Assembly (NCBI GenBank): GCA_965204415.1 | Contig: CBDBEL010000002.1 | Coordinates: 310,001 to 374,000, forward strand | Direction of reading: 5' to 3' | Origin: Aldehydirespirator sp965204415 | Lineage (GTDB): Bacteria; Actinomycetota; Acidimicrobiia; Acidimicrobiales; Aldehydirespiratoraceae | DNA length: 64,000 nt | In this document: one piece after another, positions 1-7,958 of the stretch | Layout: every line of letters begins with the position of its first letter | Numbering within the stretch: position 1 is the first letter of the stretch | The notes under the pieces: model-generated | Told to the model about the DNA's origin: nothing | The model's input: only the letters and a program-made list of their open reading frames with translations | Database searches by the model: none | Translations under genes and position numbers: made by a program

Positions 1-1023
1 GTCATCGACCACCAGTACATCCACACCGACGAGGGCATCAACGACGCGGTGTGCCGGGCCGCCGACGAACTCGGGGTGCGCTTCCTGCTGGCCCACGGCT
101 GGGCCGACCGCAACTACCATCCGGAGCTGGAGCAGACTGCCGAGCAGGCCGTCGCCCGAGCCGACGCGGCCCGCCGTCGCTGGGACGGCAGCCACGACGA
201 CCGCATCCGGGTGGAGCTGGCCCCGCTGATCCCATGGGGATGCTCCGACGAGGCCATGCGCACCACCGTGGCCGCGGCCCGGAGCTGGGGCCGCGGCACC
301 CACATCCACTGCGCCGAGACCGCCGTCGAGGTGGACATGAGCCTCGACGAGCGGGGGATGCGTCATGTGGCCTGGCTCGACTCGCTGGGAGCGCTCGGCC
401 CCGACTTGCAGCTCGCCCACAGCGTGTGGCTCGACGACGACGAACTCGACCTGATCGCCGCGTCGGGCTCCGTGGTGGTGCACTGCCCGGTGTCGAACAT
501 GTATCTGGCCTCGGGAGTGGCCCGCCTCACCGAGATGCGCGACCGGGGCATAACGGTCGCGCTGGCCAGCGACGGGCCGGGCAGCAACAACCGCCAGGAC
601 ATGTTCGAGGTCCTCAAGGCCACCGTGCTGCTGCAGAAGGTCCACCGCCTCGACCCGCTGGTGCTGCAGCCCGAGGACGTGCTGCGAATGGCCTGCCGCA
701 ACGGCGCGGCCGCCTTCGGCATGCCGGGCGCGTTCGGGATGCTGGCCGAGGGCCGGAGGGCCGACCTGCTGGTCGTGGACCTCCGGTCGCCGTTCGTGGC
801 CCCGGTGCACCGGGTTCCCAGCGCCCTCGTCTACAACGCCACCCCCCGGGACGTGCGGGACGTGGTGGTGGACGGCCGGGTCCTGCTGCGAGACGGCCGG
901 CTGCTCGTCGCCGACGAGCGCCGCATCATGGCCGAGGCCCAAGCGGCCGCTCGCCGCCTCTTCACCCGAGCCGGCATCTCCTCGCGAGTAACCGGAGTCG
1001 ACCCCCGAAGGCAGGACGAGTAG
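1..1023 (+). CDS. Amidohydrolase, ATZ/TRZ or 8-oxoguanine/guanine deaminase type (5' partial)
   Basis: The frame is already open at base 1, so the N-terminus and its HxH metal motif lie outside the window. The visible 340 codons are the C-terminal two thirds of a TIM-barrel metal-dependent deaminase. Seen are 'HCAET' (beta-5 His), 'LAHSVWL' (beta-6 catalytic His), 'VVHCPVSN' and 'ASDGPGSNN' (beta-8 Asp), followed by the usual C-terminal composite domain ending with a 'VVDGRVLL' strand. Such enzymes deaminate purines, pyrimidines or triazines in the cytoplasm. Purine deaminase is an inference, helped by the molybdenum hydroxylase locus downstream. It converges on the next gene with 27 bases between the stops. 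Family is sure; substrate is not. Confidence 0.85.
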   Translation, partial: VIDHQYIHTDEGINDAVCRAADELGVRFLLAHGWADRNYHPELEQTAEQAVARADAARRRWDGSHDDRIRVELAPLIPWGCSDEAMRTTVAAARSWGRGTHIHCAETAVEVDMSLDERGMRHVAWLDSLGALGPDLQLAHSVWLDDDELDLIAASGSVVVHCPVSNMYLASGVARLTEMRDRGITVALASDGPGSNNRQDMFEVLKATVLLQKVHRLDPLVLQPEDVLRMACRNGAAAFGMPGAFGMLAEGRRADLLVVDLRSPFVAPVHRVPSALVYNATPRDVRDVVVDGRVLLRDGRLLVADERRIMAEAQAAARRLFTRAGISSRVTGVDPRRQDE

Positions 1024-1050
1024 GTGCAGGCCCCTCGCTGTACGGCGCTG

Positions 1051-1836
1051 TCATCCCCGCTCTTGTTCACTTCGCTCACGGGCCGCTCGGGCCGCGGCCT
1101 CGCTCGCGCCGGTCGGCCGGTCGCGGGCTGCTCGCTCGGCCTCTGGGACGTGGCGGTTGGCCCAGTGGTGCAGGGCGCTGAGAACTACCCGGCGCTTGGC
1201 GTCGTGAGGCAGGTAGGGCGCTCGGGACAGCTCGATCTGGACCCACGGCATCTCGGCTGAGTGCGAGCGGGTGATGTAGCCGCCCCGGAAGGGGTCGTTG
1301 ATTCTCACCGGTCCGTCGAGTTGCTGCTGGAAGCCCTCCCGGAGGGTGTCGATCCAATCCTGCGGGCAGGTGCCGTCGGCGTTGCTCACGCACACCCAGG
1401 GACGCTCCCGGCCGGGGTCCGGCCCGACCGGAGGGCCCACCGCGGCCATGGTGTGACAGTCCACCCCGAGCGGCCAGCGACCCGAGGCGCCCAGTTCGGC
1501 GAGCCGTGCGTGGTAGGGGTCGTAGTACGCGGCCAGTAGGCCCTCCACCTCGGCCTCCCGCAGCGGAGGGTCCCAGACCGCGACCTTGTACGACGTGTGG
1601 GTCTTGACGACCCCGTCGAGGCGGCGGTCATCGCGGGCCCGGTTCACGTCGACCACCGCCCGGGCGATGTCGGTGGTCACGAACGCCCCGACCTCCTCTG
1701 CGATCGCATAGATCTCGCCGGCACCGCCGTCGCCGTCGGCTGCGATCTCCGCCGGCGCGAGAGCGCACGCCGATGCGATCTCCTCCGGAACCCGGAGCCC
1801 GGCGTGAGGCACCGAGACGACGAGCGGCAGCGTCAC
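1051..1836 (-). CDS. N-formylglutamate amidohydrolase family protein
   Basis: 261 residues. The start 'MTLPLVVSVPHAG', the 'DVNRARDD' segment, 'VDCHTM' and a late 'SAEMPWVQIELSR' match the FGase (HutG-type) zinc hydrolase fold, which releases formate from N-formyl-glutamate or cleaves related N-acyl amino acids. About the last 30 residues (Ala/Arg/Glu-rich, 'ARERSEQERG') are encoded by a copy of dispersed repeat A, so the native stop was probably displaced. The neighbours on the same strand (gamma-glutamyltranspeptidase, ATP-grasp/M20 protein) suggest use of glutamyl or acyl-amino-acid conjugates. No other histidine-degradation gene is nearby, so a role in the Hut pathway is not supported. 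Confidence 0.8.
   Translation of the reverse strand: MTLPLVVSVPHAGLRVPEEIASACALAPAEIAADGDGGAGEIYAIAEEVGAFVTTDIARAVVDVNRARDDRRLDGVVKTHTSYKVAVWDPPLREAEVEGLLAAYYDPYHARLAELGASGRWPLGVDCHTMAAVGPPVGPDPGRERPWVCVSNADGTCPQDWIDTLREGFQQQLDGPVRINDPFRGGYITRSHSAEMPWVQIELSRAPYLPHDAKRRVVLSALHHWANRHVPEAERAARDRPTGASEAAARAARERSEQERG
1052..1145 (-). repeat. Dispersed repeat A, copy 1 (inverted)
   Basis: It contains the repeat A core in reverse ('CGCTCTTGTTCACTTCGCTC', then 'ACGGGCCGCTCGGGCC') and its outer motif 'GCTCGCTCGGCCTCTG' at 1129-1144. It lies between two converging genes and supplies the last codons of the minus-strand one. The inverted end with the 'CCTATCC' motif seen in complete copies is not obvious, so this copy is partial. 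Confidence 0.75.
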
Positions 1837-1900
1837 GCCAGGGCCCTTGTTGCCGGTGATGCTGCCGCGGCTGACCGCACCGAGACGGCGAGCGGGAGTG

Positions 1901-3712
1901 TCACGGCGGTTGCGGGGCCGACTCGGGTCCGCTGGCCGCGCCGTCGCGTCGCGGGTCGGCGACCCCGATCAGGCGGCCGTCTACGTTCATCACCATCTGG
2001 ATGCAGCCCATGTAGAACGAGTACGGGTCCCGGCGGTTCAACTCGAACCCTGCGCCTTCCAGGGCGTCCAGCACGTCGGTCGCCATCCTCGGCGCCTCTG
2101 CCGAGACCACCCCGTCGAGCGAGCAGTGCAGCCGGGGAGCGGCCACCGCCTCCAGCGGAGACGACCTGGCGAGCCGCAACAGCACCTGCAGGATCGCCGG
2201 GGGGATGCGCTCGCTGCCGGGCGAGCCGATGGCCAGCCACGGGCCGTGGTCCTCGAACACGATGGTGGGGGCCACGTTGGCCCACGGCACCGCATTGGGC
2301 CGCAGGTAGTAGGGGTGCGAGGGGTCCTCGGTCTGGAACGCGCTCATGTAGTTGTTGTAGAGGAACCCGAGCTCGGGCGAGGCGGCGCACGACCCGTACA
2401 CGTTCTCGATCGACTGGGTGAGCGCCACTGCGTCGCCGTCGGAGCTCATCACCGACAGATGGGTCGTCTCGCCGTTGCCGGGCGGCGGCTGGACGGTGGG
2501 ATCATCGCTGCCGGGCGGCGGCTGGACGGTGGGATCATCGTTGCCCGGCGGCGGCTGGCGACGGGCTCCGGTGCCGTCTGCGTGCGTGCGGGCGGCCTCG
2601 CCGCTGCTGTGGCCGAAGCGCTGCATCATCTGCTGGGCGAGGCTCCGGGCGTAACGGCGGCTCAGCATCTGTTTGTCCGAGGCCTGGGAGTACAGGTTGG
2701 GGTCGAAGGGCCGGTCCTGGCGGTCGGCCAGGGCCAGCCGGATGGTCTCGGCCAGGCACACCGCGCCGTCGGGGCTGTCGATGTCGCTGAGGTGGCGGGG
2801 CAGGCTCTGGTGGATGTTGATCATCTCCAGCAGGGTCCGGCCCGCGCCAGGCAGCGGCATCGTCAGCACCCGGCTGCGCCCGAACCGTCCCGCCAGCGGC
2901 TCGCGCTCGACCGGATGCGGGATCTGGGCCAGGTCGTCGGCCAGCACGATGCCGCCGTTGGCCTCCATGTCCCGGTGGATGAGGCGGGCCGTCTCCCCGA
3001 CGTAGAAGTCCTCGAAGCCCTGCTCGGCGAGGCGGACCAGCGTCCGGGCCAGCACCGGCTGGCGGATCGTGGCGCCGGCCCGGTAGGCCCGGCGACCCTC
3101 CACCAGGAAGAACCGGCTCGCCGATCCGGCCCGCAGGTGCCTCAGCTCGCGCCGGGCGAGCCGCTGCTGGAGCACGCTCACCTCGTAGCCGTCCTCGGCC
3201 AGCACTATGGCCGGTTCGAGCACCGTCGCCCAGCCGAGCCGGCCGTACGTCTCCAGCGCGTGGGCGTAGACCGCTGCCGAGCTGGGCACCGTGGTCGCCA
3301 GATGTCCCCGGCGCCGGTCGGCGGACAGGTTGGCGAACCGCTCGATCAGCGCCCGGTTCGGGGCCCGCGACGAGCCGTCGAGCGCGACCGTCCGGCCTGT
3401 TGCCGCGTCGTGGACGAGCATCATGGTCTGGCCGCCCAGGCCCGACGCCGCGGGCTCGCACACCCCTAGGGCCAGCGCAGCCGCCACCGCGGCGTCGACC
3501 GCGTTGCCGCCCCGCTCCAGCATCTGAACTCCCGCGGCGGTGGCCGAGTAGTGGGCCGTGCTGACCATGCCGTGGCGGGACGCGGCCACCCGCTGGGGCT
3601 CGTGTATGCGCTTGTCGCTCAACTCCAGCAGGTCGGTGTCCACTTCCCGCCGGCGCCGTCGGCGCGACCGGCCCGGCGTCCGCGCGGTTTGTCTCGACGG
3701 GCTGTCGGTCAT
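1901..3712 (-). CDS. ggt: Gamma-glutamyltranspeptidase (Ntn hydrolase)
   Basis: 603 residues. GGT cleaves gamma-glutamyl bonds (glutathione, mycothiol-like or poly-glutamyl conjugates) after self-cleavage at a threonine. Visible are 'GGNAVDAAVAAAL' and 'GLGG' near residues 68-94, the processing motif 'ETTHLSV' with nucleophile Thr416, and the C-terminal 'APTIVFEDHGPWLAIGSPG' motif. There is no signal peptide, only an Arg-rich start, so it is probably cytoplasmic or exported by another route. Just before the nucleophile are 11-residue repeats ('GNDDPTVQPPP') not typical of the family. It lies 4 bases downstream of the ATP-grasp/M20 gene on the same strand, so it is probably co-transcribed. Confidence 0.92.
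   Translation of the reverse strand: MTDSPSRQTARTPGRSRRRRRREVDTDLLELSDKRIHEPQRVAASRHGMVSTAHYSATAAGVQMLERGGNAVDAAVAAALALGVCEPAASGLGGQTMMLVHDAATGRTVALDGSSRAPNRALIERFANLSADRRRGHLATTVPSSAAVYAHALETYGRLGWATVLEPAIVLAEDGYEVSVLQQRLARRELRHLRAGSASRFFLVEGRRAYRAGATIRQPVLARTLVRLAEQGFEDFYVGETARLIHRDMEANGGIVLADDLAQIPHPVEREPLAGRFGRSRVLTMPLPGAGRTLLEMINIHQSLPRHLSDIDSPDGAVCLAETIRLALADRQDRPFDPNLYSQASDKQMLSRRYARSLAQQMMQRFGHSSGEAARTHADGTGARRQPPPGNDDPTVQPPPGSDDPTVQPPPGNGETTHLSVMSSDGDAVALTQSIENVYGSCAASPELGFLYNNYMSAFQTEDPSHPYYLRPNAVPWANVAPTIVFEDHGPWLAIGSPGSERIPPAILQVLLRLARSSPLEAVAAPRLHCSLDGVVSAEAPRMATDVLDALEGAGFELNRRDPYSFYMGCIQMVMNVDGRLIGVADPRRDGAASGPESAPQPP
2475..2558. repeat. 33-bp tandem repeat inside ggt
   Basis: Units of 33 bp start at 2475 and 2508, with a partial third unit at 2541. 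They are nearly identical ('TTGCCGGGCGGCGGCTGG' then 'ACGGTGGGATCATCG'). They encode an 11-residue Pro/Asp-rich repeat immediately N-terminal to the self-cleavage threonine of the peptidase, and look like a short variable-number repeat. Confidence 0.9.
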
Positions 3713-3716
3713 CCGG

Positions 3717-5867
3717 TCAGCGGCCGAGCCGGCCGATCAGGTACTCCGTCAGCAGCAGCGTGCGCTGCACCAGGCTGATGCGCTGCACGGCCTCGTCGGG
3801 CGTTCCCCGGTCCCTGGTCACCGGGGCCATCCCGCACACGACCGCGGTCTCGGGTGGCACCAGCCCGGCGACTGACGGCCATGCCGAGGACTCCCGCTCC
3901 AGGGGGATCTCCCATCGGGCCGCGGCGGCCTCCAAGGCCTCGACCAGCGGGCCGTTGGTGGGACGGTCAGCCATGGGCGGCCGGTCGTCGAGCCGGTCGA
4001 GGCGCCACTTGGGCCCGCTCCGGCCGAGCGCGGCCCGCATCGCCTTCTCCGTCTCGTCCGCCTGGGCCGGCTCCAGGTACGACATCATCAGCGACACCTC
4101 CACCCGGTGGGGCACGAACATGGCGTGCCGCTCGGTCCGCAGGTCGAGCGTGGCCACCGAGATGCGCTTGCGGGGGGAGTTCAGCGCGCCGATGGACTGC
4201 AGCTTCTCGCAGGTCCAGCCGACGACGGTGCGGCGCCGCCCGATCTGGCCCGGGCTGAGCCGGTCGCCCTCCACCGTCAGCTCGTAGCGGCGGCTCCCGC
4301 GGCGCTGGGTGAGGATGCCGTTGCCGACCGTTCCGGGCCGGCAGACGAGCACCTGCTCGGCCCGGCCGGCGGCCTGCCGGATCAGGTGCTGGCTCTGCAT
4401 CGCGTCGCGGCCCTCGTCGGCGTAGAGCATCACGCCCAACCGCAGCCGCCGGAGGCTGCGGATGCTGCGCAGGGCCCGCAGGGCGTACTCGAGCATCACC
4501 AGCGGGGCCCGGGACCTTCCGACCCCCTCGCCGTAGAGCCATTCCGGGTCGCGCCGGAACCCCTGCCGCACTCCTGCGGCGATGACCGGCACGTCGAGAT
4601 GGGCCAGCAGCAGGACGCCGCCGTCCAGCCCTCGGGCCGTCTCCCAGGTGTAGGCCTCGGGCTCGTCGGTGAGCTCCGCAACCGGCCGCATACCCATGTC
4701 GGCGAAGATGCGCCCGGCCCGCTCCGAGGCTCGCGACAGGCTCAGGGGGTCGTCGGTGCGGCTCGAGATGTCCACCCAGCGTTGCAGCGACTGCTCCATG
4801 CGGTCGCGGCGCTGGGTGACGTACTGGAAGGCCCGCTCGGACGGGTCCGCGGTGCGGGCGTCGACCGGCGGCGGGTGGGGCGTGCCGAAGTAGCGGGCGC
4901 TGGCCACCTCGACCAGACGGTTCACGAACGCGGCGAAGTCCATGCCCACGTGGGCCGCCCCCACCAGGTAGGACCCGTGCTCGCCCAGGCTGGGCAGGCT
5001 GTTGGCCTCCAGGACGTAGAGGTTGTCGTCGGCGTCCATGCGCATGTCGACGCGGGCGCAGTCGTAGAGGCCCAGCGCCGTGAACGTGCGCACCGCGATC
5101 TCCTGGGCCCGCGCCGTCAACTCGTCGGAGATCGGGGCCGGGCACACGGGCTGGATCTGGCGGCCGCTGCGGCCGGTCTTGTCCTCGTAGGTGTAGATCT
5201 GGGGGCCGTCGCCGAAGCTCAGCATCACCGGCGGGAAGGCCTCCGGCGGGCCGTTGCCCAGCAGACCGACATTGACCTCGCGGCCCTCGACGTACTGCTC
5301 GGCCAGGACAGGCTGGCCGAACCGGTCGAAGATGACCTTCGCGGACTTGCGCAACCCGGCCTCGTCGTGCACCACTGCGAGGCCGAACGACACCGCCTCG
5401 TTCTTGGGCTTGACCACCATCGGATAGGGCAGGTCCTCGGGGATCGGCGTCTCGGGCGTGTCGAGCACCGCGAACTCGGGCGTGGGGATGCCGTTCTGGC
5501 GCAGGATCATCTTGGTGACGACCTTGTCCAGCGCCAGCGAGTGCCCCAGAGGGCCGGAGGCCACGTAAGGGATCCCGATCATCTCGAGAATGCTCGGCAC
5601 GTGGGTGTAGCGGGCCTGGCCCTGCAGGCCGTAGGAGACGTTGAAGACCATTCCGGGACGCTCGCCCTTGACGACTCGGGGCATGAACGACTCCAGCTTG
5701 GAGATCAGCTCCTTGTCCGCCTCGAACGCCGTCACCCGGTGGCCGCCGCGACGCAGAGCCTCGGTGAGCCGCTTGATGGTGGCCAGCCCGATCCTCTCCT
5801 GGTTCGGCATGCCGAACAGGTTGATGACGTTCTGGCTGTCCCGGTTGTAGACAACAGCAACCCTCAC
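3717..5867 (-). CDS. D-Ala-D-Ala ligase-like ATP-grasp enzyme fused to degenerate M20 peptidase domain
   Basis: 716 residues. Residues 1-335 form an ATP-grasp ligase: lysines in 'MVVKPKNEA' (about 153-155), 'EQYVEGREVNVGL' and the metal pair Glu287/Asn289 in 'VLEANSLPSL', as in D-Ala-D-Ala ligases. Residues about 345-716 have the outline of an M20 metallopeptidase ('LLLAHLDVPV', His423/Asp425). The bridging Asp is replaced in 'GEGVGRSRAP', the Asp-Glu-Glu motif reads 'ADEGR', and the final metal His is missing. The ligase half should form an amide bond between small carboxylates; the second half is probably structural or regulatory. It is the first gene of a minus-strand unit with ggt. Substrate unknown. 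Confidence 0.8.
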   Translation of the reverse strand: MRVAVVYNRDSQNVINLFGMPNQERIGLATIKRLTEALRRGGHRVTAFEADKELISKLESFMPRVVKGERPGMVFNVSYGLQGQARYTHVPSILEMIGIPYVASGPLGHSLALDKVVTKMILRQNGIPTPEFAVLDTPETPIPEDLPYPMVVKPKNEAVSFGLAVVHDEAGLRKSAKVIFDRFGQPVLAEQYVEGREVNVGLLGNGPPEAFPPVMLSFGDGPQIYTYEDKTGRSGRQIQPVCPAPISDELTARAQEIAVRTFTALGLYDCARVDMRMDADDNLYVLEANSLPSLGEHGSYLVGAAHVGMDFAAFVNRLVEVASARYFGTPHPPPVDARTADPSERAFQYVTQRRDRMEQSLQRWVDISSRTDDPLSLSRASERAGRIFADMGMRPVAELTDEPEAYTWETARGLDGGVLLLAHLDVPVIAAGVRQGFRRDPEWLYGEGVGRSRAPLVMLEYALRALRSIRSLRRLRLGVMLYADEGRDAMQSQHLIRQAAGRAEQVLVCRPGTVGNGILTQRRGSRRYELTVEGDRLSPGQIGRRRTVVGWTCEKLQSIGALNSPRKRISVATLDLRTERHAMFVPHRVEVSLMMSYLEPAQADETEKAMRAALGRSGPKWRLDRLDDRPPMADRPTNGPLVEALEAAAARWEIPLERESSAWPSVAGLVPPETAVVCGMAPVTRDRGTPDEAVQRISLVQRTLLLTEYLIGRLGR

Positions 5868-5947
5868 GGCCCGAGAATCTACCGCGGCCCCGGCCCCCGG
5901 CTCTCAGCCGCTCGCCCGGTCGGAGGCCCGGCTGCCGCCTGACACAT

Positions 5948-5981
5948 GTATAAGTCGATTTCGTATAAGTCGACTTATACT
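5948..5981 (+). promoter_or_regulatory. Promoter with perfect 18-bp palindrome, probably autoregulatory and leaderless
   Basis: 'GTATAAGTCGACTTATAC' (5963-5980) is a perfect palindrome, and a half copy 'GTATAAGTCGA' lies just upstream (5948-5958). A strong -10 hexamer TATACT (5976-5981) overlaps its right arm. Seven bases separate it from the GTG at 5989, so transcription should begin at or next to the start codon. A protein bound to the palindrome would cover the -10, which suggests repression. This AT-rich island stands out in GC-rich DNA. Confidence 0.6.
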
Positions 5982-5988
5982 AGAAGCG

Positions 5989-7515
5989 GTGCTTGGTGAA
6001 GAGAGGATCATGGCGCCGGGGCCGCCGAGTCTCTACGACCGTGAGGCGGAGTGGGACGACCTCGTCGGATTCCTGGCCGATCCTGGTCCCAGGCTCCGGC
6101 TCGGTCTGATGTACGGACGGCGTCGGTACGGCAAGAGCTACCTGCTGCGCAGGCTCGTCGAGTCAGTCGGAGGCATGTACCACCTGGCCCTGCAGGAGGA
6201 GCGCCGGTCGGCCCTCGAACGGTTCGCCGACACCGTGAGCGGACTCCAGCCGGGCGCGCCGCCGCTGCGCTTCAACGACTGGAGCGCCGCTCTGGGCTAC
6301 GCCGTCGACATGCTGGGGAGGCAGGCCGGAGGGTCGAGCGTGCTGGTGCTGGACGAGTATCCGTACCTGCGCCAGGCCAGCTCCGAGCTGGACTCGTGCG
6401 TGCAGGCCCTCATGGATGAGGCGGCGGGCGGAGACCTGGGCTCGACATGGGACGCGCCGGTGTCGATGATCGTGTGCGGGTCGGCCATGTCGGTGATGAC
6501 CGGCATTCTCAGCGGCACGTCGCCGATGCGGGGCCGGGCTGCGCTGGACATCGCCCTGGCGCCGTTCGACTACCGCCAGTCCCGCGGGTTCTGGGGAATC
6601 GCCGATCCGGTCGCGGCTCTCGGTGTGGATGCCGTCGTCGGCGGTGCGGCCGGTTACAAGGACCTCACGGCCGCCGCCGGTGTGCCGGCCCGGCCCGAGG
6701 AGTTGGCCGAGTGGTTGTGCGCCACGGTGCTCAACCCGTCGCATGCGCTCTTCCGTGAGGACGAGTATCTGCTGCGAGAGGATCCCCGAGTCACGGTCGA
6801 GGCCCCCTACTACTCCCTGCTTCAGGCCATCGCTTCGGGGCGCGCATCGCAGGGCCGGATCGCGGAGGCTGTGGGCCGGGCGCCGGGCGACATCGTGCAC
6901 CATCTGAATGTGATGACCACCGCCGGGTTCGTGGTCCGCGAAGACGACCTGCTCACGGCCAGACGGCCGGCGTACCGGATCGCGGACCCGATCGTGCGCT
7001 TCCATCACCTGGTCACCCGCCGCAACCGCGGCATGCTCGAGGACCGCCGGGCCGCCGAGGTGTGGGCCGGCGCCGCCGACACCTACCGGTCCCGGATCGT
7101 CGGCCCGCACTTCGAGTCTCTATGCCGCCGCTGGGTGGACCGCTACGCCGCGGACGACACCCTGGGTGGGCCGGTCGCGCCCGCCCGACGGGTGCAGGTG
7201 AACGACCGGAGCAGCCGCCAGTCGTTCGAGCTAGACGTAGTCGCGGCCTCAACGCCGGCTCCCGCCGGCGGTCCGAGCCAGACGACGGTCCAAGTGCTCG
7301 GCGAGGCCAAGGTGTCCCGTCTCGGTACCGAGGATCTGGCCCGTCTCGACGGCATCGCCGAACTCCTAGACGAGCGGAAAGCGGTGTCATTGGCGCCCGC
7401 GGCCAGACGCCTGCTCTTCTCCGTTCAGGGCTTCAGCACCGAACTGGCGACCGCCGCCCGCCACCGCCCCGACGTAGAGCTAGTCGACCTAGACCGCCTC
7501 TACGAAGGCACCTGA
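5989..7515 (+). CDS. AAA-type ATP-binding protein (archaeal-ATPase/DUF234-like)
   Basis: 508 residues. N-terminal 'LYDREAEWDDL' followed by a P-loop-like 'YGRRRYGKSYLLRRL' and a Walker-B-like 'VLVLDEYPYL' identify an archaeal-type ATPase. A winged-helix region follows ('SQGRIAEAVGRAPGDIVHHLN'), then a C-terminal DUF234-like domain with 'EVDVV'-style residues near 'SFELDVVAA' and 'VLGEAKV', reminiscent of restriction-endonuclease-fold nucleases. These proteins are often mobile and linked to defence or toxin functions; the true role is unknown. GTG 5989 fits a leaderless start; ATG 6010 with 'GAGAGG' upstream is the alternative. A remnant of another ATPase follows. Confidence 0.75.
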   Translation: MLGEERIMAPGPPSLYDREAEWDDLVGFLADPGPRLRLGLMYGRRRYGKSYLLRRLVESVGGMYHLALQEERRSALERFADTVSGLQPGAPPLRFNDWSAALGYAVDMLGRQAGGSSVLVLDEYPYLRQASSELDSCVQALMDEAAGGDLGSTWDAPVSMIVCGSAMSVMTGILSGTSPMRGRAALDIALAPFDYRQSRGFWGIADPVAALGVDAVVGGAAGYKDLTAAAGVPARPEELAEWLCATVLNPSHALFREDEYLLREDPRVTVEAPYYSLLQAIASGRASQGRIAEAVGRAPGDIVHHLNVMTTAGFVVREDDLLTARRPAYRIADPIVRFHHLVTRRNRGMLEDRRAAEVWAGAADTYRSRIVGPHFESLCRRWVDRYAADDTLGGPVAPARRVQVNDRSSRQSFELDVVAASTPAPAGGPSQTTVQVLGEAKVSRLGTEDLARLDGIAELLDERKAVSLAPAARRLLFSVQGFSTELATAARHRPDVELVDLDRLYEGT

Positions 7516-7609
7516 CCCCATCGACGTCCGTAGTCGGCTGTTGGGGGACTCACCGAAGAACTGCCACTTTATTGGCTAATGGACCGCCACCTATTGGCAT
7601 CGGCCTGTC

Positions 7610-7789
7610 TATGTACGAGCGGGGACCGCGATCGATAAGGGTGCCGAGTCGCTGCGACGCCTGCTCGCCAAGCTCGACCGGGCCAAGACCGGCGACCCGG
7701 CCAAGCTCGTGGTGATCACCGCCACCGGCTACGCCTACGAGCGCCCCGACGGCGTGGCGGTGGCCCCCATCACCTCGCTCGCCCCGTAG
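7610..7789 (+). pseudogene. C-terminal remnant of an AAA ATPase (DUF4143-like)
   Basis: The frame read from about 7610 to the TAG at 7787 gives 'LLAKLDRAKTGDPAKLVVIT' and then 'ATGYAYERPDGVAVAPI'. This ending is familiar from the C-termini of actinobacterial DUF4143-type ATP-binding proteins. No start codon or upstream ATPase domain remains in this frame. It lies between an intact ATPase of a related kind and the molybdenum hydroxylase operon, so it is probably what is left of a deleted gene. Confidence 0.5.
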
Positions 7790-7833
7790 ATCTTCAGGAA
7801 CGAGACAGCCCCGACCGGGGCCGGGGCCGTCGG

Positions 7834-7854
7834 CCCAGGGTGACTCACCCTGGG
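7834..7854. promoter_or_regulatory. 21-bp perfect inverted repeat upstream of the molybdenum hydroxylase operon
   Basis: The arms 'CCCAGGGTGA' and 'TCACCCTGGG' are separated by one base. A one-base spacer is too short for a hairpin loop, so a dimeric repressor or activator site is more likely than a terminator. It lies about 105 bases before the GTG of the FAD-subunit gene at 7959. The intervening DNA shows no other convincing site. Which regulator binds it is unknown. Confidence 0.45.
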
Positions 7855-7958
7855 GGAGGGCCTTCACCGTATCACTGGCGTGCGACAGAGGTTCAAGTAC
7901 CGTCGTCACACCGGCGCGCTGGAAGAATCCAGAGGGGCGTGCGCTAGCGTTTCTTGGC

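Noticed and set aside
1597..2421. A 274-codon plus-strand frame across the FGase and ggt genes
   Set aside because: It crosses two well-supported minus-strand genes, and its product is Arg/Pro-rich without any domain.
7834..7854. Reading the inverted repeat before the FAD-subunit gene as a terminator
   Set aside because: The one-base spacer cannot form a loop, and no T-run follows. An operator is the better reading.
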